A stretch of DNA of 64,000 nucleotides, from the NCBI RefSeq assembly GCF_029227915.1, contig NC_079886.1, positions 12,547,501 through 12,611,500 of the forward strand, written 5' to 3'. This stretch comes from Hydractinia symbiolongicarpus. Its lineage: Eukaryota > Cnidaria > Hydrozoa > Anthoathecata > Hydractiniidae. The notes below the pieces were generated by a model, which saw nothing but the letters and a program-made list of their open reading frames with translations, was not told the DNA's origin and searched no databases. The translations under genes were made by a program, and so were the position numbers. Positions 49,155 to 62,100 of this stretch are shown piece after piece; the first letter of the stretch is position 1, and each line of letters begins with the position of its first letter.

Positions 49155-50781
49155 TTCCTTCCAGTCTGATTGCACTACAACGTTCCAAGAGGTTTTCCTC
49201 AGCGCTGTGGCCTTAGAACTCTCTTAACTATGTGCACAGTCCTATAAAGGCCGTAATATGGCCTTTTGCAGTCTAATAAAGGCTTCACACGTAAATCACG
49301 TGGTTTCACCTGCCTGCGCAGGTTACCATTGACTAGTCCTTCCAGTCTCAATGCGCTACAACGTCCAAAGTCGTTTTCATTAGCGCTGTTGCCTTACAAC
49401 ACTCCTAACTACGTGCACAGTCCAATAAAGGGTGTATAGCCATTTGCAGTCTAATAAAGGCCTCACACGTAAATCACGTGGTTTCACCTGCCTGCGCAGG
49501 TTACCATTGGACTAGTCCTTCCAGTCTCAATGCGCTACAACGTCCCAAGTCGTTTTCATTAGCGCTGTTGCCTTACAACAACTCTTAACTACGTGCACAG
49601 TCCAATAAAGGGTGTATAGCCATTTGCAGTCTAATAAAGGCCTCACACGTAAATCACGTGGTTTCACCTGCCTGCGCAGGTTACCATTGGACTAGTCCTT
49701 CCAGTCTCAATGCGCTACAACGTCCCAAGTTGTTTTCATTAGCGCCGTTGCGTTACAACACTCTTAACTACGTGCACAGTCCTAGGCTGTAATATGGCAT
49801 TTTGCAGTCTAATAAAGGCCTTGCACGTAAATCACGTGGTTTCACCTGCCTGCGCAAGTTACCATTGGACTATTCCTGCCCGTCTCAATGCACTACAACG
49901 TTCCAAGTGGTTTTCCTCAGCGCTGTGGCCTTACAACACTCTTAACTACGTGCACAGTCCTATAAAGGCTGTAATATGGCCTTTTGCAGTCTAACAAAAG
50001 CCTCACACGTAAATCTCGTGGTTCCATCTGCCTGCGCAGGTTACCATTGGACTGTTTCTTCTAGTCTCGATGCACTACAACGTTCCAAGTGGTTTTCTTT
50101 AGCGCCATGGCCTTAGAACACTCTTAACTACGTCCACAGTCCTATAAAGACCGTAATATACCTTTTTGCAATCCAATAAAGGCCGCACACGTAAATCACG
50201 CGGTTTCAGCTGCCTGCACTGGTTACCATTGGACTTGTCGTTCCAGTCTCAATGCGCTATCACGTCCCAAGTCGTTTTCATTAGCGCCGTTGCCTTACAA
50301 CACTCTTAACTACGTGCACAGTCCTATAAAGTCTGTAATATGGCCTTTTGCAGTCTAATAAAGGCTTCACACGTAAATCAAGTGGTTTCACCTGCCTGCG
50401 CAGGTTACCATTGGACTATTCCTTCCAGTCTCAATGCACTACAACGTTCCAAGTGGTTTTCCTCAGCGCTGTGGCCTTACAACACTCTTAACTACGTGCA
50501 CAGTCCTATAAAGGCTGCAATATAGCCTTTTGCAGTCTAATAAAAACCTGGCACGTCAATCACGCGTTTTCACCTGTCTGCGCAGGTTACCATTGGACTA
50601 TTCCTTCCAGTCTCATTGCACTACAACGTTCCAAGTGGTTTTCCTCAGCGCTGTGGCCTTAGAACACTCTTAACAACGTGCACAGTCATATAAAGGTTGT
50701 AATATGGGTTTTTGCAGTCTAATAAAAGCCTCACACGTAAATCACGTGGTTCCATCTGCTTGCGCAGGTTACCATTGGACT
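49155..50781 (+). repeat. 1,627-bp (9-monomer) unit, first copy in U2
   Basis: The counterpart of 32,925-34,551 at offset 16,229-16,230. One inserted base (ACAACAACTC near 49,571) makes this copy 1,628 bp to the next CAGTCTGATTGC marker at 50,796. It contains the same CCTAGG deletion monomer at 49,781. Confidence 0.87.
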
Positions 50782-52410
50782 ATTCCTTCCAGTCTGATTG
50801 CACTACAACGTTCCAAGAGGTTTTCCTCAGCGCTGTGGCCTTAGAACTCTCTTAACTATGTGCACAGTCCTATAAAGGCCGTAATATGGCCTTTTGCAGT
50901 CTAATAAAGGCTTCACACGTAAATCACGTGGTTTCACCTGCCTGCGCAGGTTACCATTGACTAGTCCTTCCAGTCTCAATGCGCTACAACGTCCAAAGTC
51001 GTTTTCATTAGCGCTGTTGCCTTACAACACTCCTAACTACGTGCACAGTCCAATAAAGGGTGTATAGCCATTTGCAGTCTAATAAAGGCCTCACACGTAA
51101 ATCACGTGGTTTCACCTGCCTGCGCAGGTTACCATTGGACTAGTCCTTCCAGTCTCAATGCGCTACAACGTCCCAAGTCGTTTTCATTAGCGCTGTTGCC
51201 TTACAACACTCTTAACTACGTGCACAGTCCAATAAAGGGTGTATAGCCATTTGCAGTCTAATAAAGGCCTCACACGTAAATCACGTGGTTTCACCTGCCT
51301 GCGCAGGTTACCATTGGACTAGTCCTTCCAGTCTCAATGCGCTACAACGTCCCAAATTGTTTTCATTAGCGCCGTTGCGTTACAACACTCTTAACTACGT
51401 GCACAGTCCTAGGCTGTAATATGGCCTTTTGCAGTCTAATAAAGGCCTTGCACGTAAATCACGTGGTTTCACCTGCCTGCGCAAGTTACCATTGGACTAT
51501 TCCTGCCCGTCTCAATGCACTACAACGTTCCAAGTGGTTTTCCTCAGCGCTGTGGCCTTACAACACTCTTAACTACGTGCACAGTCCTATAAAGGCTGTA
51601 ATATGGCCTTTTGCAGTCTAACAAAAGCCTCACACGTAAATCTCGTGGTTCCATCTGCCTGCGCAGGTTACCATTGGACTGTTTCTTCTAGTCTCGATGC
51701 ACTACAACGTTCCAAGTGGTTTTCTTTAGCGCCATGGCCTTAGAACACTCTTAACTACGTCCACAGTCCTATAAAGACCGTAATATACCTTTTTGCAATC
51801 CAATAAAGGCCGCACACGTAAATCACGCGGTTCCAGCTGCCTGCACTGGTTACCATTGGACTTGTCGTTCCAGTCTCAATGCGCTATCATGTCCCAAGTC
51901 GTTTTCATTAGCGCCGTTGCCTTACAACACTCTTAACTACGTGCACAGTCTTATAAAGTCTGTAATATGGCCTTTTGCAGTCTAATAAAGGCTTCACACG
52001 TAAATCACGTGGTTTCACCTGCCTGCGCAGGTTACCATTGGACTATTCCTTCCAGTCTCAATGCACTACAACGTTCCAAGTGGTTTTCCTCAGCGCTGTG
52101 GCCTTACAACACTCTTAACTACGTGCACAGTCCTATAAAGGCTGCAATATAGCCTTTTGCAGTCTAATAAAAACCTGGCACGTCAATCACGCGTTTTCAC
52201 CTGTCTGCGCAGGTTACCATTGGACTATTCCTTCCAGTCTCATTGCACTACAACGTTCCAAGTGGTTTTCCTCAGCGCTGTGGCCTTAGAACACTCTTAA
52301 CAACGTGCACAGTCATATAAAGGTTGTAATATGGGTTTTTGCAGTCTAATAAAAGCCTCACACGTAAATCACGTGGTTCCATCTGCTTGCGCAGGTTACC
52401 ATTGGACTAT
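50782..52410 (+). repeat. 1,627-bp unit, second copy in U2, full length
   Basis: The direct repeat of 49,155-50,781, keeping the closing CCTGGCACG (about 52,176) and ATGGGTTTTTGC (52,331) monomers that U1 lost. After about 52,410 the sequence switches to CAATGCAGTACAACG, leaving the repeat. This copy preserves the ancestral state of the pair. Confidence 0.86.
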
Positions 52411-54146
52411 TCCTTCCAGTCTCAATGCAGTACAACGTTCCAAGTCGTTTTCATTAGCGCCGCTGCCTTACAACACTCTTAACTACGTGCACAGTCCTAT
52501 AAAGGCTGCAATATAGCCTTTTGCAGTCTAATAAAAACCTCGCACGTCAATCACGCGGTTTCACCTGTCTGCGCAGGATACCATTGGACTATTCCTTCCA
52601 GTCTCATTGCACTACAACGTTCCAAGTGGTTTTCCTCAGCGCTGTGGCCTTAGAACTCTCTTAACTATGTGCACAGTCCTATAAAGGCCGTAATATTGCT
52701 TTTTGCAGTCTAATAAAGGCTTCACACGTAAATCACGTGGTTTCACCTGCCTGCACAGGTTACCATTGGACTGTTCCTTCTAGTCTCAATGCACTACAAC
52801 GTTTCAAGTGGTTTTCCTCAGCGCTGTGGCCTTAGAACTCTCTTAACTATGTGCACAGTCCTATAAAGGCCGTAATATGGCTTTTTGCAGTCTAATAAAG
52901 GCTTCACACGTAAATCACGTGGTTTCACCTGCCTGCGCAGGTTACCATTGGACTGTTCCTTCTAGTTTCAATGCACTACAACGTTCCAAGTGGTTTTCCT
53001 CAGCGCTGTGGCCTTAGAACTCTCTTAACTATGTGCACAGTCCAATAAAGGCCGTAATATGGCTTTTTGCAGTCTAATAAAGGCTTCACACGTAAATCAT
53101 GTGGTTTCACCTGCCTGCGCAGGTTACCATTGGACTAGCCGTTCCAGTCTCAATGCGCTCTAACGTCCCAAGTCGTTTTCATTAGCGCCGTTGCCTTAGA
53201 ACACTCTTAACTACGTGCACAGTCATATAAAGGCTGCAATATGGCCTTTTGCAGTCTAATACAGGCTTCACACGTAAATCACGTGGTTTCACCTGCTTGT
53301 GCAGGTTACCATCGACTAGTCCTTTCAGTCTCAATGCGCTGCAACGTCCAAAGTCGTTTTCATTAGCGCTGTTGCCTTACAACACTCCTAACTACGTGCA
53401 CAGTCCAATAAAGGGTGTATAGCCATTTGCAGTCTAATATAGGCCTCACACGTAAATCACGTGGTTTCACCTGCCTGCGCAGGTTACCATTGGACTAGTC
53501 CTTCCAGTCTCAATGCGCTACAACGTCCCAAGTCGTTTTCATTAGCGCCGTTGCCTTACAACACTCTTAACTACGTGCACAGTCCTATAAAGACCGTAAT
53601 ATACCTTTTTGCAGTCCAATAAAGTCCGCACACGTAAATCACGTGGTTCCATCTGCCTGCGCAGGTTACCATTGGACAATTCCTGCCAGTCTCAATGCAC
53701 TACAACGTTCCAAGTCGTTTTCCTCAGCGCTGTGGCCTTACAACACTCTTAACAACGTGCACAGTCATATAAAGGTTGTAATATGGCTTTTTGCAGTCTA
53801 ATAAAAGCCTCACACGTAAATCACGTGGTTCCATTTGCTTGCGCAGGTTACCATTGGACTATTCCTTCCAGTCTCAATGCACTACAACGTCCCAAGTCGT
53901 TTTCAATAGCGCCGTTGCCTTACAACACTCTTAACTACGTGCACAGTCCTATAAAGACCGAATATACCTTTTTGCAGTCCAATAAAGTCCGCACACGTAA
54001 ATCACGTGGTTCCATCTGCCTGCGCAGGTTACCATTGGACTGTTCCTTCTAGTCTCGATGCACTACAACGTTCCAAGTGGTTTTCTTTAGCGCCATGGCC
54101 TTAGAACACTCTTAACTACGTGCACAGTCCTATAAAGACCGTAATA

Positions 54147-54328
54147 TACCTTTTTGCAGTCCAATAAAGGCCGCACACGTATATCACGCGGTTTCAGCTG
54201 TCTGCGCAGGTTACCATTGGACTAGTCCTTCCATTCTCAATGCGCTACAACGTATCAAGTCGTTTTTATTAGCGCCGCTGCCTTACAACACTCTGAACTG
54301 CGTGCACAGTCCTATAAAGGCTGTAATA
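54147..54328 (+). repeat. Chimeric monomer: one unit lost in U2
   Basis: It begins as subfamily 3 with CGCGGTTTCAGCTG and continues TCTGCGCAGG with CTTCCATTCTC of the next type. U1 keeps both monomers (37,553-37,916). Offsets to U1 fall from 16,594 before the joint to 16,412 after it, exactly 182 bp. The switch point is at about 54,200. Confidence 0.87.
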
Positions 54329-55236
54329 TGGCCTTTTGCAGTCTAATAAAGGCCTTGCACGTAAATCACGTGGTTTCACCTGCCTGCGCAGGTTACCATT
54401 GGACTATTCCTTCCAGTCTCAATGCACTACAACGTTCCAAGTGGTTTTCCTCAGCGCTGTGGCCTTAGAACTCTCTTAACTATGTGCACAGTCCAATAAA
54501 GGCCGTAATATGGCCTTTTGCAGTCTAATAAAGGCTTCACACGTAAATCACGTGGTTTCACCTGCCTGCGCAGGTTACCATTGACTAGTCCTTTCAGTCT
54601 CAATGCGCTACTACGTCCCAAGTCGTTTTCATTAGCGCTGTTGCCTTAGAACACTCTTAACAACGTGCACAGTCATATAAAGGTTGTAATATGACTTTTT
54701 GAAGTCTAATAAAAGCCTTACACGTAAATCGCGTGGTTCCATCTGCCTGCGCAGGTTACCATTGGACTATTCCTTCCAGTCTCATTGCACTACAACGTTT
54801 CAAGAGGTTTTCCTCAGCGCTGTGGCCTTAGAACTCTCTTAACTGTGTGCACAGTCCTATAAAGGCCGTATTATGGCCTTTTGCAGTCTAATAAAGGCTT
54901 CACACGTAAATCACGCGGTTTCACCTGTCTGCGCAGGTTACCATTGGACTAGTCCTTCCATTCTCAATGCGCTACAACGTATCAAGTCGTTTTTATTAGC
55001 GCCGCTGCCTTACAACACTCTGAACTGCGTGCACAGTCCTATAAAGGCTGTAATATGGCCTTTTGCAGTCTAATAAAGGCCTTGCACGTAAATCACGTGG
55101 TTTCACCTGCCTGCGCAGGTTACCATTGGACTATTCCTTCCAGTCTCAATGCACTACAACGTTCCAAGTGGTTTTCCTCAGCGCTGTGGCCTTAGAACTC
55201 TCCTAACTATGTGCACAGTCCAATAAAGGCCGTAAT

Positions 55237-55419
55237 ATGGCCTTTTGCAGTCTAATAAAGGCTTCACACGTAAATCACGTGGTTTCACCTGCCTGCCCAG
55301 GTTACCATTGGACTAGCCGTTCCAGTAGCAATGCGCTCCAACGTCCCAAGTTGTTTTCATTAGCGCCGTTGCCTTACAACACTCTTAACAACGTGCACAG
55401 TCATGGAAAAGGTTGTAAT
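55237..55419 (+). repeat. Chimeric monomer: three units (541 bp) lost in U2
   Basis: The first part, AAAGGCTTCACACG, matches U1 38,825; the second, GCCGTTCCAGTAGCAATG with CATGGAAAAGG, matches U1 39,366 onward. The offset to U1 changes from 16,412 to 15,871. The 541 bp removed equal three monomers once their short forms are counted. A private CCTGCCCAGG lies near the joint. Confidence 0.85.
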
Positions 55420-55929
55420 ATGGCTTTTTGCAGTCTAATAAAAGCCTCACACGTAAATCACGTGGTTCCATCTGCTTGCGCAGGTTACCATTGGACTATT
55501 CCTTCCAGTCTCAATGCACTACAACGTTCCAAGTCGTTTTCATTAGCGCCGCTGCCCTACAACACTCTTAACTACGTGCACAGTCCTATAAAGGCTGCAA
55601 TATAGCCTTTTGCAGTCTAATAAAAACCTCGCACGTCAATCACGCGTTTTCACCTGTCTGCGCAGGTTACCATTGGACTATTCCTTCCAGTCTCAATGCA
55701 CTACAACGTTCCAAGTCGTTTTCATTAGCGCCGCTGCCTTACAACACTCTTAACTACGTGCACAGTCCTATAAAGGCTGCAATATAGCCTTTTGCAGTCT
55801 AATAAAAACCTCGCACGTCAATCAAGCGGTTTCACCTGTCTGCGCAGGTTACCATTGGACTGTTCCTTCTAGTCTCAATGCACTACAACGTTCCAAGTGG
55901 TTTTCCTCAGCGCTGTGGCCTTACAACAC

Positions 55930-58900
55930 TCTTAACTTTGTGCACAGTCCTATAAAGGCCGTAATATGGCCTTTTGCAGTCTAATAATGGCTTCACACGT
56001 AAATCACGTGGTTTCACCTGCCTGCGCAGGTTACCATTGGACTAGCCGTTCCAGTAGCAATGCGCTCCAACGTCCCAAGTTGTTTTCATTAGCGCCGTTG
56101 CCTTACAACACTCTTAACTACGTGCACAGTCCTATAAAGGCTGTAATATGGCTTTTTGCAGTCTAACAAAAGCCTCACATGTAAATCTCGTGGTTCCATC
56201 TGCCTGCGCAGGTTACCATTGGACTGTTCCTTCTAGTCTCGATGCACCACAACGTTCCAAGTGGTTTTCCTCAGCGCTGTGGCCTTAGAGCTCTCTTAAC
56301 TATGTGCACAGTCCTATAAAGGCCGTAATATGGCCTTTTGCAATCTAATAATGGCTTCACACGTAAATCACGTGGTTTCACCTGCCTGCGCAGGTTACCA
56401 TTGGACTAGCCGTTCCAGTAGCAATGCGCTCCAACGTTCCAAGTCGTTTTTATTAGCGTCGCTGCCTTACAACACTCTTAACTACGTGCACAGTCCTATA
56501 AAGGCTGCAATATAGCCTTTTGCAGTCTAATAAAAACCTCGCACGTCAATCAAGCGGTTTCACCTGTCTGCGCAGGTTACCATTGGACTGTTCCTTCTAG
56601 TCTCAATGCACTACAAGGTTCCAAGTGGTTTTCCTCCGCGCTGTGGCCTTACAACACTCTTAACTACGTGCACAGTCCTATAAAGGCCGTAATATGGCTT
56701 TTTGCAGTCTAATAAAGGCTTCACACGTAAATCACGTCGTTTCACCTGCCTGCGCAGGTTACCATTGGACTAGTCCTTCCCGTCTCAATGCGCTACAACG
56801 TCCCAAGTCGTTTTCATTAGCGCTGTTGCCTTACAACACTCTTAACTACGTGCACAGTCCAATAAAGGGTGAATAGCCATTTTCAGTCTAATAAAGGCCT
56901 CACACGTAAATCACGTGGTTTCACCTGCATGCGCAGGTTACCATTGGACTAGTCCTTCCAGTCTCAATGCGCTACAACGTCCCAAGTCGTTTTCTTTAGC
57001 GCCGTTGCCTTACAACACTCTTAACTACGTGCACAGTCCTTTAAAGACCGTAATATACCTTTTTGCAGTCCAATAAAGTCCGCACACGTAAATTACGTGG
57101 TTCCATCTGCCTGCGCAGGTTAGCATTGGACTATTCCTGCCAGTCTCAATGCACTACAACGTTCCAAGTGGTTTTCCTCAGCGCTGTGGCCTTACAACAC
57201 TCTTAACTACGTGCACAGTCCTATAAAGGCTGTAATATGGCCTTTTGCAGTCTAACAAAAGCCTCACACGTGAATCACGTGGTTTCATCTGCCTGGGCAG
57301 ATTACCATTGGACTATTCCTTACAGTCTCAATGTGCTACAACGTCCCAAGTCTTCTTCATTAGCGCTGTTGCCTTACAAAACTACTAACTACGTGCACAG
57401 TGCAATAAAGGGTGTATAGCCATTTGCAGTCTAATAAAGGCCTCACACGTAAATCTCGTGGTTCCATCTGCCTGCGCAGGTTACCATTGGACTGTTCCTT
57501 CTAGTCTCGATGCACTACAACGTTCCAAGTGGTTTTCTTTAGCGCCATGGCCTTAGAACACTCTCAACTACGTGCACAGTCCTATAAAGACCGTAATATA
57601 CCTTTTTGCAGTCAAATAAAGGCCGCACACGTAAATCACGCGGTTTCAGCTGCCTGCACTGGTTACCATTGGACTTGTCGTTCCAGTCTCAATGCGCTAT
57701 CACGTCCCAAGTCGTTTTCATTAGCGCCGCTGCCTTACAACACTCTTAACTGCGTGCACAGTGCTAAAGGCTGTAATATGGCCTTTTGCAGTCTAATAAA
57801 AGCCTCACACGTAAATCACGTGGTTCCATCTGCCTGCGCAGGTTACCATTGACTAGTCCTTCCAGTCTCAATGCGCTACAACGTTCCAAGTGGTTTTCCT
57901 CAGCGCTGTGGCCTTAGAACTCTCTTAACTATGTGCACAGTCCTATAAAGGCCGTAATATGGCCTTTTGCAGTCTAATAATGGCTTCACACGTAAATCAC
58001 GTGGTTTCACCTGCCTGCACAGGTTACCATTGGACTAGCCGTTCCAGTAGCAATGCGCTCCAACGTCCCAAGTTGTTTTCATTAGCGCCGTTGCCTTACA
58101 ACACTCTTAACAACGTGCACAGTCATATAAAGGTTGTAATATGGCTTTTTGCAGTCTAATAAAAGCCTCACACGTAAATCACGTGGTTCCATCTCCTTGC
58201 GCAGGTTACCATTGGACTATTCCTTCCAGTCTCAATGCACTACAACGTTCCAAGTCGTTTTCATTAGCGCCGCTGCCCTACAACACTCTTAACTACGTGC
58301 ACAGTCCTATAAAGGCTGCAATATAGCCTTTTGCAGTCTAATAAAAACCTCGCACGTCAATCAAGCGGTTTCACCTGTCTGCGCAGGTTACCATTGGACT
58401 GTTCCTTCTAGTCTCAATGCACTACAACGTTCCAAGTGGTTTTCCTTAGCGCTGTGGCCTTACAACACTCTTAACTTTGTGCACAGTCCTATAAAGGCCG
58501 TAATATGGCCTTTTGCAGTCTAATAATGGCTTCACACGTAAATCACGTGGTTTCACCTGCCTGCGCAGGTTACCATTGGACTAGCCGTTCCAGTAGCAAT
58601 GCGCTCCAACGTCCCAAGTTGTTTTCATTAGCGCCGTTGCCTTACAACACTCTTAACTACGTGCACAGTCCTATAAAGGCTGTAATATGGCTTTTTGCAG
58701 TCTAACAAAAGCCTCACATGTAAATCTCGTGGTTCCATCTGCCTGCGCAGGTTACCATTGGACTGTTCCTTCTAGTCTCAATGCACTACAAGGTTCCAAG
58801 TGGTTTTCCTCCGCGCTGTGGCCTTACAACACTCTTAACTACGTGCACAGTCCTATAAAGGCCGTAATATGGCTTTTTGCAGTCTAATAAAGGCTTCACA

Positions 58901-59110
58901 CGTAAATCACGTCGTTTCACCTGCCTGCGCAGGTTACCATTGGACTAGTCCTTCCCGTCTCAATGCGCTACAACGTTCCAAGTCGTTTTCATTAGCGCCG
59001 CTGCCCTACAACACTCTTAACTACGTGCACAGTCCTATAAAGGCTGCAATATAGCCTTTTGCAGTCTAATAAAAACCTCGCACGTCAATCACGCGTTTTC
59101 AACTGTCTGC
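55930..59110 (+). repeat. Mixed monomer segment between U2 and the terminal return block
   Basis: About 17 monomers of several sources. The monomers at 55,966-56,515 match 59,415-59,964 (offset 3,449) and 2,242-2,791. The part from about 57,774 to 58,300 matches 39,181-39,700 of U1 (offset about 18,593). A 180-bp unit with GTGCTAAAGG near 57,760 lacks TATAAA. It holds the most diverged monomer of the window at 57,237. No unique sequence is present. Confidence 0.82.
57237..57415 (+). repeat. Most diverged monomer in the window
   Basis: This unit has an unusual number of private changes: CACACGTGAATCACG, TTTCATCTGCCTGGGCAG, CCTTACAGTC, CAATGTGCTAC, AAGTCTTCTTC, ACAAAACTACTAAC and AGTGCAATAAAGGG. 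The CCTGCGCAGG palindrome and GTTACC are both broken. Its neighbours on both sides are ordinary monomers, so it looks like an old unit that has escaped homogenisation, or one with a local mutation burst. Confidence 0.8.
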
Positions 59111-62100
59111 GCAGGTTACCATTGGACTATTCCTTCAAGTCTCAATGCACTACAACGTTCCAAGTCGTTTTCATTAGCGCCGCTGCCTTACAACACTCTT
59201 AACTACGTGCACAGTCCTATAAAGGCTGCAATATAGCCTTTTGCAGTCTAATAAAAACCTCGCACGTCAATCAAGCGGTTTCACCTGTCTGCGCAGGTTA
59301 CCATTGGACTGTTCGTTCTAGTCTCAATGCACTACAACGTTCCAAGTGGTTTTCCTCAGCGCTGTGGCCTTACAACACTCTTAACTATGTGCACAGTCCT
59401 ATAAAGGCCGTAATATGGCCTTTTGCAGTCTAATAATGGCTTCACACGTAAATCACGTGGTTTCACCTGCCTGCGCAGGTTACCATTGGACTAGCCGTTC
59501 CAGTAGCAATGCGCTCCAACGTCCCAAGTTGTTTTCATTAGCGCCGTTGCCTTACAACACTCTTAACTACGTGCACAGTCCTATAAAGGCTGTAATATGG
59601 CTTTTTGCAGTCTAACAAAAGCCTCACATGTAAATCTCGTGGTTCCATCTGCCTGCGCAGGTTACCATTGGACTGTTCCTTCTAGTCTCGATGCACCACA
59701 ACGTTCCAAGTGGTTTTCCTCAGCGCTGTGGCCTTAGAGCTCTCTTAACTATGTGCACAGTCCTATAAAGGCCGTAATATGGCCTTTTGCAGTCTAATAA
59801 TGGCTTCACACGTAAATCACGTGGTTTCACCTGCCTGCGCAGGTTACCATTGGACTAGCCGTTCCAGTAGCAATGCGCTCCAACGTTCCAAGTCGTTTTT
59901 ATTAGCGTCGCTGCCTTACAACACTCTTAACTACGTGCACAGTCCTATAAAGGCTGCAATATAGCCTTTTGCAGTCTAATAAAAACCTCGCACGTCAATC
60001 AAGCGGTTTCACCTGTCTGCGCAGGTTACCATTGGACTGTTCCTTCTAGTCTCAATGCACTACAAGGTTCCAAGTGGTTTTCCTCCGCGCTGCGGCCTTA
60101 CAACACTCTTAACTACGTGCACAGTCCTATAAAGGCTGTAATATGGCCTTTTGCAGTCTAACAAAAGCCTCACACGTAAATCTCGTGGTTCCATCTGCCT
60201 GCGCAGGTTACCATTGGACTGTTTCTTCTAGTCTCGATGCACTACAACGTTCCAAGTGGTTTTCTTTAGCGCCGTGGCCTTAGAACACTCTTAACTTCGT
60301 GCACAGTCCTATAAAGACCGTAATATACCTTTTTGCAGTCCAATAAAGGCCGCACACGTAAATCACGCGGTTTCAGCTGCCTGCACTGGTTACCATTGGA
60401 CTTGTCGTTCCAGTCTCAATGCGCTATCACGTCCCAAGTCGTTTTCATTAGCGCCGCTGCCTTACAACACTCTTAACTACGTGCACAGTCCTATAAACGC
60501 CGTAATATGGCTTTTTGCAGTCTAATAAAGGCTTCACACGTAAATCACGTGGTTTCACCTGCCTGCGCAGGTTACCATTGGACTATTCCTTCCAGTCTCA
60601 ATGCACTACAACGTTCCAAGTGGTTTTCCTCAGCGCTGTGGCCTTACAACACTCTTAACTATGTGCACAGTCCTATAAAGGCTGTAATATGGCTTTTTGC
60701 AGTCTAACAAAAGCCTCACATGTATATCTCGTGGTTCCATCTGCCTGCGCAGGTTACCATTGGACTGTTCCTTCTAGTCTCGATGCACCACAACGTTCCA
60801 AGTGGTTTTCCTTAGCGCCATGGCCTTAGAACACTCTTAACTACGTGCACAGTCCTATAAAGGCTGCAATATAGCCTTTTGCAGTCTAATAAAAACCTCG
60901 CACGTCAATCACGCGTTTTCACCTGTCTGCGCAGGTCACCATTGGACTATTCCTTCCAGTCTCATTGCACTACAACGTTCCAAGTGGTTTTCCTCAGCGC
61001 TGTGGCCTTAGAACACTCTTAACAACGTGCACAGTCATATAAAGGTTGTAATATGGCTTTTTGCAGTCTAATAAAAGCCTCACACGTAAATCACGTGGTT
61101 CCATCTGCTTGCGCAGGTTACCATTGGACTATTCCTTCCAGTCTCAATGCACTACAACGTTCCAAGTCGTTTTCATTAGCGCCGCTGCCTTACAACACTC
61201 TTAACTACGTGCACAGTCCTATAAAGGCTGTAATATGGCCTTTTGCAGTCTAATAAATGCCTTGCACGTAAATCACGTGGTTTCACCTGCCTGCGCAGGT
61301 TACCATTGGACTATTCCTTCCAGTCTCAACGCACTACAACGTTCCAAGTTGTTTTCCTTAGCGCTGTGGCCTTAGAACTCTCTTAAGTATGTGCACAGTC
61401 CTATAAAGGCCGTAATATGGCTTTTTGCAGTCTAATAAAGGCTTCACACGTAAATCACGTGGTTTCACCTGCCTGCGCAGGTTACCATTGGACTATTCCT
61501 TCCAGTCTCAATGCACTACAACGTTCCAAGTGGTTTTCCTCAGCGCTGTGGCCTTACAACACTCTTAACTACGTGCACAGTCCTATAAAGGCTGCAATAT
61601 AGCCTTTTGCAGTCTAATAAAAACCTCGCACGTCAATCACGCGTTTTCACCTGTCTGCGCAGGTTACCATTGGACTTGTCGTTCCAGTCTCAATGCGCTA
61701 TCACGTCCCAAGTCGTTTTCCTTAGCGCCGCTGCCTTACAACACTCTTAACTACGTGCACAGTCCTGTAAAGTCTGTAATATGGCCTTTTGCAGTGTAAT
61801 AAAGGCCTTGCACGTAAATCACGTAGTTTCACCTGCCTGCGCATGTTACCATTGGACTATTCCTTCCAGTCTCAATGCACTACAACGTTCCAAGTGGTTT
61901 TCTTCAGCGCTGTGGCCTTAGAACTCTCTTAACTATGTGCACACTCCTATAAAGGCCGTAATATGGCTTTTTGCAGTCTAATGAAGGCTTCACACGAAAA
62001 TCACGTGGTTTCACCTGCCTGCGCAGGTTACCATTGGACTATTCCTTCCAGTCTCAATGCAATACAACGTTCCAAGTGGTTTTCCTCAGCGCTGTGGCCT

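Larger units (their letters stand above)
40058..55929 (+). repeat. Large higher-order unit U2 (15,872 bp)
   Basis: This is the direct copy of U1, starting where U1 ends. At the right end the sequence follows U1 through CTTCTAGTCTCAATGC and CAGCGCTGTGGCC and leaves it at CTTAACTTTGTGCAC near 55,930. Whole-monomer differences from U1: one extra near 41.2-41.5 kb, a net loss of two near 43.2-44.4 kb, two extra near 52.1-52.5 kb, one lost at about 54.2 kb and about three (541 bp) lost at about 55.3 kb. The extra single base ACAACAACTC near 49,571 is private to U2. Confidence 0.92.

Noticed and set aside
57529-57852. 107-codon open frame crossing two monomers
   Set aside because: It results from a 2-bp shortening (GTGCTAAAGG) near 57,760 and consists only of satellite translation. 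No signal of selection or gene structure.
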